Made by a program: the position numbers and the translations under genes
Assembly (NCBI RefSeq): GCF_003952725.1
Contig: NZ_CP032509.1
Span: 3,806,001 to 3,870,000, forward strand
Origin: Georhizobium profundi
GTDB lineage: Bacteria; Pseudomonadota; Alphaproteobacteria; Rhizobiales; Rhizobiaceae
Reading direction: 5' to 3'
DNA: 64,000 bases
Shown here: one piece after another, positions 42,300 through 51,674 of the stretch
How the letters are laid out: each line of letters begins with the position of its first letter
Position numbering within the stretch: position 1 is the stretch's first letter
Notes under the pieces: model-generated
The model's input: only the letters and a program-made list of their open reading frames with translations
Database searches by the model: none
Told to the model about the DNA's origin: nothing

Positions 42300-44500
42300 G
42301 CGGCGACGGCTCCAACCGAGACCGGCAGGCTGATGGTCGCGATGAAGGCATTCGGCGTGACCTGATAGTCGAATTGGCCGCCGGTCTGGCGGGCGCGCGC
42401 GGCGATGTTTTCAAGGCCATTGCCGGAGAACGCCCGTCGGTTTTCCTGCGACGCCGCGCCCGGCAGCGTGTTTTCCACCGTGTGCACGAGACGATCGCCG
42501 AGAAGCTGCGTCGTCACGGCGATATCCGCGCCCGGCGCGTGCTTGATGACATTGGTCACAAGTTCGCGGTGCGCCGAGGTGAAGTTGCGGAACACCAGAT
42601 AAGGCAGGACGAGACCCGAACGGTCGGCCTCGGACAGCGGCCATTCGACGGTGCCGTCATCCAGCCGTTCCATCGTCTCGGCGCGCAGTTCCGCGATGAT
42701 GTTTGCCAGCGTCTCGCGTCGGTCCGAAAGGCCTCCGACGATTTCGCGGATGTCGCCAAGCGCATTGCGCACCATCTGGCGTGCATCCGTGTCGTCGGTG
42801 GCGCGCAGGCTCGACAGAAGCCGTGCACCGACACTGTCATGCAGATCGCGGCCGATGCGCCCGCGCTCTTCCTTCACGCCCCGATCATAGGCATCACGCT
42901 GTTCTTCCGCCGCTGCGACCAGCCGTGCAAAGTCCTCGACGACCGCAAGATGCGGCGCTCCGAAGAGGGCGCGGCCGCGCTTAGGGTGACGCAACCGCAG
43001 CGGAGGCGACCAGTCATAAGCCGGTAGGACGAGTGTCGCCCCGTCATCCCCGATGACAGGCCGTTGCCCGAGATCCTCCGGCGTATCCGCGTGCAGCGGC
43101 TCGAAATAATCGACCAGCGCCTGCCGCCACCGCTCGGCACGCGCTTCGCCCGAGGTCTGCAGCGCGATTTCCGTCGAGGCACGATAGAGCGCCAGCGGAT
43201 CCAGTTCCTTGCGGGCCATGTACCGGGCCATAAGGAAATTGCGCACAGGCAGGTAAAGCAGTCCGACGAGCACCGCCGTGATGCCGAGCGATACCGCCGG
43301 CGTCAGCGCCAGCATGCCGATCAGGGTAAAGTCGATGGCGGCGAACAGAAACGCGGCGAGCACGTAGGTGAAGATCGAAAACGCCCAGCGATCGAGCTCG
43401 AAAAGCCGGTACCGCGTCAGCCCGAGCGCGACACCGAGATAGATCAGGACGAAAAACCCGAATGCGTAGCCTTGCGGCAGAACGACGTTCAGCCCCACGA
43501 GCAGCGGTACCGCGACGAGCAGAACGAAGGCACCAGCGCCCAGGATGACACTGACGCCCAGCCATGTGAGCGCACGGCGGGCCGGCAGATCGCGCCGCGT
43601 CGCGACATATTGCGCGCCGGTCAGAACGATGATCGCAATCATCTCGCACAGGATACCGAGGTAGCCGACCGTGCCGAGGCCGACGTCGTAGAAAATCCGC
43701 AGATGGGTCGCGAAGATCCACAGGACGAAGAGGCCGATCAGACCGTTGGTGAGACGCGCGATTTTCAGATCGACCGGATAGCGGGCGAAAAGCCCGATCA
43801 TGCCGATGCCGAACGACATCGCGCCGATGTTGTTCAGGATGGTTAGGCTGCGAAAGACCGGTTCGGACAGCGCGATTTCACGGGTCGAATAGGCGGCCGC
43901 GCTGAAGACAGCCAGACCGACCCCATATCCGGCGAAGGCGAAGAAGCGGACTTTGCCGTCTCTCGGACTGAGGCACTGGACCCAGGCTCCGATGACGCAA
44001 ATGATGACGGCGCAGGCGATCTGGTACCAGAAAGCGAACGGCAAAGCCGATATCGGTCGCCATGCGGTTGCCTGAACTGCGATCGATCGCTGTTCCTGAC
44101 CCGGCTCGGCAACCGTTACGGCAACCGGTCCGGCGGACAGCACGCCATGCAGTTCACCCTGCCGATCGACGAAGCGATCATAGGTCGCATAATCGAGGGT
44201 GTCGGGCTCATCGATCAGGTCAAGCGGCTCGAGCAGGATCGCGGCCGCCGGATCGTCGACGGGTGCGATCGAAATCAGCCGCAAACCGGGTGAGATGCCT
44301 GCAACTGCGGCTGGATTGCTGGAGCCTGCAACCAACACGGCGCCGGCGTCGTCTTCCAATTCGAGAAGCAACCCGAGATACGGATTGCGCATGGCGACAA
44401 GCATTGTCAGCGCTGTCACCAGCGCGACGATCGTCAAGGCCAGTGAAAAGCGCTGAACCAGCGTCACAAGCGAAATACGGCGCCCCGGCACCGCCCCCAA
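42296..44500 (-). CDS. Membrane histidine kinase with 7TM-type sensor and HisKA_3 domain
   Basis: 734 residues. One N-terminal transmembrane helix (about 15-37), a periplasmic domain of about 110 residues, then about eight helices (155-420) in a 7TM-type sensor. The cytosolic part has His554 in GRIGRDLHDSVGARLLSSL (HisKA_3 dimerisation) and an ATPase domain with NVIKHAPGADIAV and FSGNGLENIAARARQTGGQF. The reading frame opens with TTG (44500); GTG at 44491 is an alternative. Pairs with the overlapping LuxR-type regulator. Signal unknown. Confidence 0.85.
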   Translation of the reverse strand: MGAVPGRRISLVTLVQRFSLALTIVALVTALTMLVAMRNPYLGLLLELEDDAGAVLVAGSSNPAAVAGISPGLRLISIAPVDDPAAAILLEPLDLIDEPDTLDYATYDRFVDRQGELHGVLSAGPVAVTVAEPGQEQRSIAVQATAWRPISALPFAFWYQIACAVIICVIGAWVQCLSPRDGKVRFFAFAGYGVGLAVFSAAAYSTREIALSEPVFRSLTILNNIGAMSFGIGMIGLFARYPVDLKIARLTNGLIGLFVLWIFATHLRIFYDVGLGTVGYLGILCEMIAIIVLTGAQYVATRRDLPARRALTWLGVSVILGAGAFVLLVAVPLLVGLNVVLPQGYAFGFFVLIYLGVALGLTRYRLFELDRWAFSIFTYVLAAFLFAAIDFTLIGMLALTPAVSLGITAVLVGLLYLPVRNFLMARYMARKELDPLALYRASTEIALQTSGEARAERWRQALVDYFEPLHADTPEDLGQRPVIGDDGATLVLPAYDWSPPLRLRHPKRGRALFGAPHLAVVEDFARLVAAAEEQRDAYDRGVKEERGRIGRDLHDSVGARLLSSLRATDDTDARQMVRNALGDIREIVGGLSDRRETLANIIAELRAETMERLDDGTVEWPLSEADRSGLVLPYLVFRNFTSAHRELVTNVIKHAPGADIAVTTQLLGDRLVHTVENTLPGAASQENRRAFSGNGLENIAARARQTGGQFDYQVTPNAFIATISLPVSVGAVAA

Positions 44501-44563
44501 TCAATCCCCAATTCGAAGTCTAGAGCCAACACTTGCGACCACTCAACTGAATTCTCGCATTTT

Positions 44564-45994
44564 CTAAAATTCCTTGGTCAACGTAATGTCGAAGCCGAGC
44601 TTGTCGTAATCGTAGAAGACCACGTTGCTTGACTGGTCGTAGTAGCTGATGGCCAGTTGGGGGGTGAAACCGTGGAACTGCCAGTCCCGCTTCACGAAGC
44701 CGCTGCGCAGCTCGAAGTAGTCGTCCTTGCGCGGCTCGGTCATTCCGGGAAAATCGGCTTCATAGTCACGCTTGCCGACCTTGGCCTGCAGGGATGCGGT
44801 GATGCCGTAGGCAAACTGCCGGGTCGTACCGATTTCTACGAAGGCGCCGTCAAAGGCGTTGTGGGGCCGCCCGTCCACCTCTTCCCACTCGCCGCCGGCT
44901 CCCGCGAAGACCGAGAATGCGGCGCTTGAATAGTAGCTCAGCCTGCCGCTTGCCCGGACCGTCTCGGCTGCCGCAGATGGGATATCGTCATAGGTTCGAT
45001 CGATGAAGAGCAACTCGCCGGACGCGATCAGCTTGGGCATCAGAGCCTGGCTGCCGAAGATGCGGCCGCCCATGCCGTAATCCGACGGTGTGGTCGAAAG
45101 CCAGCGCCGGTCGGCGATGAACTCCGCGCTCAACATGCGGCTTGCCGTGCGGTAGCGCATGCCGACGCGCAGATCGCCGACCAAAGTGTCGAAATCCTTG
45201 CCGGAATAATCCGAAAACACGGCCGATCCAGCGGTGTAGAGCGTGAACTGCTCGTTCAGCGCATGCGAGTAGCCGGCATTTAGACCGGCGCGAACGCCTA
45301 TGCCTGACTGCGCCCGCCCGCCTTCATCGATCGTGAAGGGCAGGCCGCCGAGCATGACCTGCGTGCCCGAGCTTCCATTGTTGACATTGGTGCTGGGCGC
45401 AAAGGAGATGAACCCGCCCACAGTGAACGGCCGGTTTGCGTCCAGTGCGTCGATGAAGCTTTCGAACCGTTCGCGGGACGTGCGGTCGCTGCTGGATTCC
45501 GCAAGCAGGCGAAGATGATAGGTGGCCCCGGTCGCATTGCCCTGCCGCGCGAGAATGCGTGCAAGATGCATCCGAACGAGATCGAACTCCGGCCGTTCCG
45601 CGAGGATCGTCCGCGACAGCTGTTCCGCTTCGGCAAGTTCGCCTCGTCGCTCCAGAACGATCGTCTGAAGAAAGGCTGCCTGATAGCCGAGGTCGCCTTC
45701 ATCGAAGCGGGAGTTGGCGAGCAGCAACTGCGCGGTATCCAAATCCCCCCGCTCGATAAAACCACGAATGGCCTGAATGCGCTCGGCCTGGGTGAGGTCG
45801 CCGTAGCGCGCGGCAGGCGAAGGCGAGGCGGTCGACCCGCCTTCGCCTGCCACTTCCCCCGGTGTCGCCAAAGCGAGCGGAATGGTGACGAACAGGACGA
45901 TCAGCACCCAGATGCTGAGCATCCGGACGCTGCCGCGCGGCAGCGTCCTCGTTCTGCGCGGGCACGGTTTGTGAAGGGTGGCGGCCACGGCCAT
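44564..45994 (-). CDS. Slam-type surface lipoprotein assembly modifier (TPR + DUF560 barrel)
   Basis: 476 residues. After a hydrophobic signal segment (about 25-43; LSIWVLIVLFVTIPLALA), residues 65-185 form TPR-like helices (AERIQAIRGFIERGDLDTAQ, LARILARQGNATGATYHLRL). The C-terminal ~290 residues are an outer-membrane beta-barrel (GGFISFAPSTNVNNGSSGTQ to a terminal ...GFDITLTKEF ending in Phe), the DUF560/Slam layout. Slams deliver lipoproteins to the cell surface; the preceding gene (15-nt gap) encodes a plausible cargo lipoprotein. Alternative: a porin-like DUF560 protein not acting as a Slam. Confidence 0.75.
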   Translation of the reverse strand: MAVAATLHKPCPRRTRTLPRGSVRMLSIWVLIVLFVTIPLALATPGEVAGEGGSTASPSPAARYGDLTQAERIQAIRGFIERGDLDTAQLLLANSRFDEGDLGYQAAFLQTIVLERRGELAEAEQLSRTILAERPEFDLVRMHLARILARQGNATGATYHLRLLAESSSDRTSRERFESFIDALDANRPFTVGGFISFAPSTNVNNGSSGTQVMLGGLPFTIDEGGRAQSGIGVRAGLNAGYSHALNEQFTLYTAGSAVFSDYSGKDFDTLVGDLRVGMRYRTASRMLSAEFIADRRWLSTTPSDYGMGGRIFGSQALMPKLIASGELLFIDRTYDDIPSAAAETVRASGRLSYYSSAAFSVFAGAGGEWEEVDGRPHNAFDGAFVEIGTTRQFAYGITASLQAKVGKRDYEADFPGMTEPRKDDYFELRSGFVKRDWQFHGFTPQLAISYYDQSSNVVFYDYDKLGFDITLTKEF

Positions 45995-46009
45995 GGGCCC
46001 CGCTTGCCG

Positions 46010-47095
46010 CTACTGCTTCACCGCGCCGATCACGCCCTGGAAGACATAATCGCTCGCCCCACCCTCGAGCGTGGCATTGCCTTCGATGGACACCGCGGCC
46101 ACCGTCTCGCGGCCGGCATTGCCGAAGAAGCTGCCAATGGCCTCGCCATTCGATACGGTGCCGACCGCCGCTCCCTGCGCATCGACGAGCCGCGCGGTGC
46201 CCGCATAATCGGCACCGGTGATCGTGGCGTCGATCGCCATGCCCGTGATCGTCGGCGCCACATCGACGACGTTCTGGCCGAGATTGGTGAAGGCCCGCAA
46301 TTGGCCGCCGGTGATGCCGCCGGTCACCTTGCCGGCTGCGAAATCGGCAGCGAGCGCGACGGTGGCGTTGTTGTCGAAGCCGAAATTCTCGACCGAGCCA
46401 TCCGGTCGCGTATAAACCGACTGGCCGCTTTCGAAAAAGCCCTTGTAGCTCGCCGTGCCTGAGGTCGGCATGTTGGTGGTGGCATTGCCGACATAGCCAA
46501 CGCCGTAGTTCGCCGCCGTATCGCCAGCGTTGCCGTCGCGGTAGCGGATGGTGGTCGCGTCCGACAGCACAATCTGCTCGGTGGCGCTGACATTGTAGAC
46601 GCTGACGCTGCTGATCGCCGCGTTGGCGCTTTCAACCTGCGGATCGCCAAAGTTACCATTCTCGAAATAGACGTTGCCCTTGGCATCGGTCAGGCCGATG
46701 ATCGCTGCACCGCCGGCGAGGGTTCCGTCAGCCGATGCGGAAATCAGGGCCGGTGGTGCGATACCGGCGGCGCCCTGGTTGTTGTTGGGGCTCGGATCTT
46801 CTTTCGCAGAGCCCGAAATACCTACACCGCCAGCGGCGGTGCGATCGAGCGCCACGGCCGAGGTGGCAGGCGTATCGAGCTGCGGCAGCTGATTGAACGA
46901 GCTGACGGTCGAAGTGACATTGGCTGGAAGGCGCACGGCGAGCATGCGGCCTTGTGCCGTGATCGGCAGCGAGCCACCGGCGGATGCACCTCCGCCACCG
47001 CCTGCTCCCGCTCCACTGCTGCTGCCGGAACTACTGCATGCGGCCAATGCCGATGCCATCCCGAGAACCAAAAGTCTTGCCACTGGCTTGTTCAT
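46010..47095 (-). CDS. Lipoprotein with TbpB-like C-terminal beta-barrel, probable Slam cargo
   Basis: 361 residues. Lipoprotein signal MNKPVARLLVLGMASALAAC with lipid-modified Cys20, then a Ser/Gly-rich tether (about 21-45). The rest is Gly/Ala/Asn-rich beta sequence; the last ~160 residues (KGFFESGQSVYTRPDGSVEN, FAAGKVTGGITGGQLRAFTN, GSFFGNAGRETVAAVSI and the final Gly-rich strand) fit the TbpB-type lipoprotein barrel. AGGAGC lies before the start. It is immediately upstream of the Slam-like gene in the same operon. The 183-nt region before it contains a CACCTG-AA-CAGGTG dyad (47239-47252). Ligand unknown. Confidence 0.7.
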   Translation of the reverse strand: MNKPVARLLVLGMASALAACSSSGSSSGAGAGGGGGASAGGSLPITAQGRMLAVRLPANVTSTVSSFNQLPQLDTPATSAVALDRTAAGGVGISGSAKEDPSPNNNQGAAGIAPPALISASADGTLAGGAAIIGLTDAKGNVYFENGNFGDPQVESANAAISSVSVYNVSATEQIVLSDATTIRYRDGNAGDTAANYGVGYVGNATTNMPTSGTASYKGFFESGQSVYTRPDGSVENFGFDNNATVALAADFAAGKVTGGITGGQLRAFTNLGQNVVDVAPTITGMAIDATITGADYAGTARLVDAQGAAVGTVSNGEAIGSFFGNAGRETVAAVSIEGNATLEGGASDYVFQGVIGAVKQ

Positions 47096-47278
47096 CCATC
47101 TGCTCCTGTTGATTGTTTCAAGCAGGTGGATTCATGCAATTTCCCCAGCCCCCTGCCCGGCTGCGCCTGCTCGACGATCTATCGAGGTCGGCGCTGCCAT
47201 TGGCGGGAATACAATCACGGCGAAAATCGACCCGCTATCACCTGAACAGGTGAGGTCGGCGAGGAATGGCGCATCCGC

Positions 47279-48361
47279 TCAGTCGGCGTCGTACCCGGTC
47301 ATTTCGAGGTAGCCCTTGCCTTCATGGGTGCCCGAGAACCGGATCGGGCCTTCCCAATAGGCAAACGTCGTCGCCATCCAGCTCTGCGGGTTGAGCGCCT
47401 CGGTGATGATTTCGAAATCGCGCGACGGAATTTCGAGACGCCATTGCGTCGGCACGATGCGCCCGTCGATACCGGTCGTACCGAGCGGCGTCATGGTGAT
47501 CGCGTCATTGGCGAGCGGCGACGCGGTGCCATCCGGGGTGAACCAGGTGCCGGAATAGTAGCTCGATCCATCTTCCGACCGCACCTGAAACAGCATCAGC
47601 TTCTCATCGCCCGGCAAATGCAGCGAGAACCAGTCCCAGCCCTCCTGGTCGTCCGCCAGCGGCTGGCTCGACCATTCGCGGTCCAGCCACGCGGTGCCCG
47701 TGACGGGGATCTCTTCACCGTCTACGGTGATCGTCCCTTCGGCCCGATAGAATGGCTGGCTGTAATAATAGGATGCCTGGCCGGCATCGGATTTGACGCT
47801 GTACCCGGCCTCGCCTTGGAGAACCGGCGGGCGCTCGGTGCGCAGCGTCATTGCGTAGCTGAAATCGTCTCCGGTCGCATTGACCGAGACATTCGCCATC
47901 GTGTCGCCGTTTGGTGCCTGTTCGGCAGCAACATCTCCGGCGAGCGCCCAATCATCGATGAACGCCTCGAATGGAGCGGCAACGACACCGGCCTGGCCGA
48001 TGCCGCCACGGGCAAATTTTTCGGCGCTGAAATGGCGCTCTCCGGTCGTCAAGCCAGCATGGCCCATCCAGAGCGCGCTGCTTTCCCAGCCCTCGCCCTC
48101 TTCGCCGGGCGCCAAGGCCTGGCGGAACAGGGTCCATTGCAGGCCGTAATCGTTACCGTCCGCATCCTCCAGATTGGCGGTGACGTACCACCATTCGATG
48201 CGAAAACCCTCATGTGGGCCGTGATCGGTCGGGAACGAGAAGGTGCGGCCGGGTTCGACGCTCCGGTAACCTGCCGCATCGGTGCCAAGCCCCGCAAAAC
48301 CCTGCGCAAATGCGGGTGTGGAGAGAGCGAGCAGCATGACCAGCAAGGCTCTAACGTTCAT
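47279..48361 (-). CDS. Secreted lipocalin-like (AttH/CrtC-type) protein
   Basis: 360 residues with a Sec signal MNVRALLVMLLALSTPAFAQ cleaved at about 20. Family signatures: SFPTDHGPHEGFRIEWWYVT near 40-58, LQWTLFRQALAP and GTAWLDREWSSQPL near 225, WDWFSLHLPGDEKLMLFQVR near 245. These are the AttH/hydroxyneurosporene-synthase-like lipocalin pair of domains. Its start overlaps the 3' end of the permease gene, so it is the third gene of an AttEFGH-like ABC operon. It may bind or isomerise a hydrophobic ligand handled by the transporter. Confidence 0.8.
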   Translation of the reverse strand: MNVRALLVMLLALSTPAFAQGFAGLGTDAAGYRSVEPGRTFSFPTDHGPHEGFRIEWWYVTANLEDADGNDYGLQWTLFRQALAPGEEGEGWESSALWMGHAGLTTGERHFSAEKFARGGIGQAGVVAAPFEAFIDDWALAGDVAAEQAPNGDTMANVSVNATGDDFSYAMTLRTERPPVLQGEAGYSVKSDAGQASYYYSQPFYRAEGTITVDGEEIPVTGTAWLDREWSSQPLADDQEGWDWFSLHLPGDEKLMLFQVRSEDGSSYYSGTWFTPDGTASPLANDAITMTPLGTTGIDGRIVPTQWRLEIPSRDFEIITEALNPQSWMATTFAYWEGPIRFSGTHEGKGYLEMTGYDAD

Positions 48362-50849
48362 CGGCGAACACCTTGAGCAGTTTCGTTGGCGGCATGCGGC
48401 GCAGGCTGAGGGCTGGCCATGCGGCGGCAGCGATTGCCGTGATCAGCGCCAGAACGATGAGCCGAAGCCATTGTTCTGGAAAGACGTAGACCGGCAACTG
48501 CCAGCCGAACGCTTCTACGTTGATGACATTGGTGAGGATCCAGGCCACCGCCAGACCGAGCGGGATGGCAAGCAGCGCCGTCAAAAGGGCGAGCGTCGCG
48601 GCCTTAACCAGTTCCATCCCCGCGAGCTTCCGCCTCGTAAGGCCCAGAGCCCAAAGCGGTGCAAGCTGCGGAAGCCGCGCATCGGCGAGCGTCAGCAGGC
48701 TGGCCAGAAGCGCGATGCCGGCAACGATCAGCGTCAGCGTATTGAGCGCGAGCGTGACGGCGAAGGTGCGATCGAAAATGCGCTGCGAGATATCCTTGAT
48801 GGTGCGCTGGTCGACCACTTCCACCGAGCCCGCACCGAACGCCGCCGTCAGATCGTCCATGACGGCATCGACAGCCTCCGGCGCAACGCGCACGGCGAAA
48901 TTGCCGCGCTCGGCGTCTGGAAAGCGGGCGACGAGTTCGTCCACCGCGATCATGATCTGACCGCGCGGATTGCCATAGTCCGAATAGATCGCCGCAACGG
49001 TGCCTGCCCAGTCGCCACCGGGCGCGGCAATGTCGATCGGGTCGCCGGGGGCCAGCGCAAAGCGGCGTGCCAGTTGTTCGCTGACAAGCACCGCCCGCCC
49101 GGCCTCCGCCTCGCTCCAGGCATCGGGAAGGCTCGCCAGTAGCGGCCAATGGTCGGAATAAGTCGGGTGGTTGGAGAAGCCGAAGACCTCGACAGGAAAG
49201 CCTCGGTAGCGTGTTTCCGCATCCCAGACGGGCAACACCGCATCGATGTCATCCCGCGCCTCGAGCCAGTCGGCAATGTTTGCGGCGCGGGCAGGGTCTC
49301 GTGCGCCGACATAGAGTTCGGCGGCAAGGCGCTGGTCCAGCCAGCCGGTGAAGGTCTGGCGGAAGCTGTCGACCATCGTGCCGACGCCGATATTCACCGC
49401 CAATGCCACCAGCAGCGCCATCAAGGCAAGCGACAGGCCCCCCGACTGCTGGCGGGCATCGGCAAAGAACCATTGCGCCACCGGCCCGCGCACAAGGCGC
49501 TGCGCGATGGCAAGCAGCCCGACCAGAGCCGAAGGCAGCAACAATGCAGCAGCGAGCAGTACGGCGCCCATCAGCACGAAGCCCGCCACCAGGCCCGAGC
49601 CCTTAAGCAGCACGCCGATCGCGGTCGCTGCGAGAAATACCGCCGCAGCCAGTTGCCAGCGGCGCGCCCGCGCTTCGGCACCGGCCCAGGCTTCCGGCTG
49701 TGCCGTGGCGAAGAGTGGCAGACGCCAGGCGCGATAGAGGCTCGATCCCGCGGCGACGAGAGCACCGATGACGCTAATCGCGACGCCGGCCAGCCACCAG
49801 CTCGGCTGCAGCGACAGTTCCCCCGCAACACGCGCCCCGTAAAGACCACGCAGGCTTGCCGCCACGTCCGGCAGCAAAGCCGAGGCGATGACATAACCGG
49901 CAACCGTGCCGATAATGCCGGCCAGTGCCGAGATCGTCGTCAGTTCCAGGAGCATCACGGATGTCAGCGCGCGCGCCGAGACGCCACACGCGCGCATGGT
50001 GCGCAGCATCGGCCGGCGCTGTTCGAAGGCGAGCCCGATCGCACCATGGACGATGAACAGGCCGACGAGAAATGACAGGAAGCCGAAAGCCGTGAGGTTT
50101 AGGTGAAAGCTGTCTGTCAGCCTTTCCAGATCGCCCTGGTCGTCCGGTTCGACCCGTTCCAGCGCGCCGCCGGTCAGGTCTGCCAGCGATTGGGAGCTCG
50201 TTTCAGGCGCAGCGGTCAGGATCAGGCGAGACAACCGCCCCGGCTGATCGAGGAGCGCCTGCGCCACGCCGACATCCGTCACCAGTGTCTCGGGCGGCAG
50301 GGAAGCGGCGACGACGAGCGGCGGCAGCTGTCCGCCATTTCCGAGCGTTGGTCGCGTATCCACGCCGCCCAGCGCCGCAACCGTCTCGGCATCCCCAAGC
50401 GCGAGAGACGGCGCCGTCAGCAGGCGCACGGCACGGCTCTCGCCGCTTCCGTCGGCAGTCTCGGGACCATCATCCAGCGCATCGCGCGTGATCGGGCCGG
50501 CACCCTGCGGCAGCGTGACCGGATCGATGCCGACAATGCGGATGCTTCTGTCGGCGATGCGCACATCGCCTTCGATGACAGGCGAAACATCCCAGCCGGC
50601 GCGCCGAAGCACGACGTAAAGGGCCTCGTCGAAGTTCGTCCCGTTGGTGGGCCTAAGGCTCGCGAACGCGTCGCCGCCGATCAGTCGTGCGGCCTGATCA
50701 TAGCTTTGCCGTGCCTGCACGTTCAGCGCCTGCACGCCGCTCCACAGCGCTGTTGCGACCGCAAGCCCGATGACGAGCGTCATCAGTTGAAACGGACGCC
50801 TCCGCCAGTGCGACAGCAGAACCGCCAGGGTCCAGAGATGACGCTTCAC
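48351..50849 (-). CDS. FtsX-like ABC transporter permease (AttF/AttG-type, fused)
   Basis: 832 residues, inner membrane. Two FtsX-type modules: a helix near 20-40, a periplasmic domain (about 45-245), three helices to about 375, a further pair of helices near 400-490, a second periplasmic domain (about 500-690) and three helices at the end (LTLIVAGIALLASLLTLADA, AAAWPALSLRRMPPTKLLKV). This is the MacB/Lol-like architecture in one chain. Overlaps the ATPase gene by ATGA. Likely extracts or exports a lipidic substrate with the lipocalin-like partner. Confidence 0.8.
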   Translation of the reverse strand: MKRHLWTLAVLLSHWRRRPFQLMTLVIGLAVATALWSGVQALNVQARQSYDQAARLIGGDAFASLRPTNGTNFDEALYVVLRRAGWDVSPVIEGDVRIADRSIRIVGIDPVTLPQGAGPITRDALDDGPETADGSGESRAVRLLTAPSLALGDAETVAALGGVDTRPTLGNGGQLPPLVVAASLPPETLVTDVGVAQALLDQPGRLSRLILTAAPETSSQSLADLTGGALERVEPDDQGDLERLTDSFHLNLTAFGFLSFLVGLFIVHGAIGLAFEQRRPMLRTMRACGVSARALTSVMLLELTTISALAGIIGTVAGYVIASALLPDVAASLRGLYGARVAGELSLQPSWWLAGVAISVIGALVAAGSSLYRAWRLPLFATAQPEAWAGAEARARRWQLAAAVFLAATAIGVLLKGSGLVAGFVLMGAVLLAAALLLPSALVGLLAIAQRLVRGPVAQWFFADARQQSGGLSLALMALLVALAVNIGVGTMVDSFRQTFTGWLDQRLAAELYVGARDPARAANIADWLEARDDIDAVLPVWDAETRYRGFPVEVFGFSNHPTYSDHWPLLASLPDAWSEAEAGRAVLVSEQLARRFALAPGDPIDIAAPGGDWAGTVAAIYSDYGNPRGQIMIAVDELVARFPDAERGNFAVRVAPEAVDAVMDDLTAAFGAGSVEVVDQRTIKDISQRIFDRTFAVTLALNTLTLIVAGIALLASLLTLADARLPQLAPLWALGLTRRKLAGMELVKAATLALLTALLAIPLGLAVAWILTNVINVEAFGWQLPVYVFPEQWLRLIVLALITAIAAAAWPALSLRRMPPTKLLKVFADER

Positions 50850-51499
50850 GCGAGCCGGCCCGCGCTCAAGTGAATGCGCCGTCCAAGCAGGCCTGCCAGA
50901 CGGGGGCTATGCGTTACCATCAGAAAGGCACTTCCGGTCTGCTCGACGAGATCGAGGCAGAGTTTCAGCACCGCATCGCTCGTCTCCTCATCGAGATTGC
51001 CCGTCGGCTCGTCTGCGAGAATGAGATCCGGTCGGCAGGCGAGCGTGCGGCCGATGGCGACGCGTTGCTGCTGGCCACCCGACAATTGCTCGGGATAACG
51101 GTCGACGAGTGTCGAAAGGCCAAGCTTCTGCGTCAGGCTCTCGACCCAGGCCGGGTCATGCCGGCCGGCGATGCGCGCCTGGAATGCGAGATTTTCACGC
51201 ACCTTCAGGCTCGGCACCAGATTGAACTGCTGGAAGACGAGGCCGATGCGTTCGCGGCGCAACTGGGCACGCGCGCTGTCGCCCATGCCGACCAGGCTCT
51301 GGCCCGCAACGACGATCTCACCGCCATCGGCAGCGTCGAGCGCCGCGGCAAGGTGCAGAAGCGTACTCTTGCCGCTGCCGGATTCGCCGGTCAGCGCCAG
51401 CGTCTGCCCCGCCGGCAGATCAAGATCGATACCGCGCAGGACGTGAACGGGCCCCTGCGCCGATGGGTAGGCCTTTGAAACATTCCGGAGGGTCAGCAT
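50846..51499 (-). CDS. LolD/MacB-type ABC transporter ATP-binding protein (AttE-type)
   Basis: 217 residues from MLTLRNVSKAYPSAQGPVHV. Walker A GESGSGKST, signature LSGGQQQRVAIGRTLACRPD, Walker B LILADEPTGNLDEETSDAVL (the LolD-type TGNLD). GAAAGAG lies 7 nt upstream of 51499; ATGs at 51514 and 51520 are alternatives. First gene of the operon with the FtsX permease and the lipocalin-like protein. Confidence 0.83.
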   Translation of the reverse strand: MLTLRNVSKAYPSAQGPVHVLRGIDLDLPAGQTLALTGESGSGKSTLLHLAAALDAADGGEIVVAGQSLVGMGDSARAQLRRERIGLVFQQFNLVPSLKVRENLAFQARIAGRHDPAWVESLTQKLGLSTLVDRYPEQLSGGQQQRVAIGRTLACRPDLILADEPTGNLDEETSDAVLKLCLDLVEQTGSAFLMVTHSPRLAGLLGRRIHLSAGRLA

Positions 51500-51619
51500 C
51501 TGGCTCTTTCGCATGCACATGTGAAAGATAGGGTGCGCCAGGCGCGAAGGCCATGGATTGCGGTGTCGCATGGCTCAGCCGACCGGCCGCGCCAAGCGCG
51601 GATCGGCAATGATCGTCAC

Positions 51620-51664
51620 TTGCGTGTCACCGAACGACCTGCTATTTCACCAATAGTTCTAGAA
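51620..51664 (+). promoter_or_regulatory. Candidate arsR promoter and operator
   Basis: TTGCGT (51620-51625), a 17-nt spacer and TATTTC (51643-51648) are a moderate sigma70-type match 27 nt before arsR. A perfect 8-nt palindrome TTCTAGAA (51657-51664) sits at the predicted transcription start, where an ArsR repressor would block initiation. Confidence 0.38.
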
Positions 51665-51674
51665 AGCTGGATAT

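Noticed and set aside
47239..47252. CACCTG-AA-CAGGTG palindrome upstream of the lipoprotein-Slam operon
   Set aside because: A 6-bp dyad with a 2-nt centre is expected by chance in a window of this size; there is no regulator or second copy to support it.
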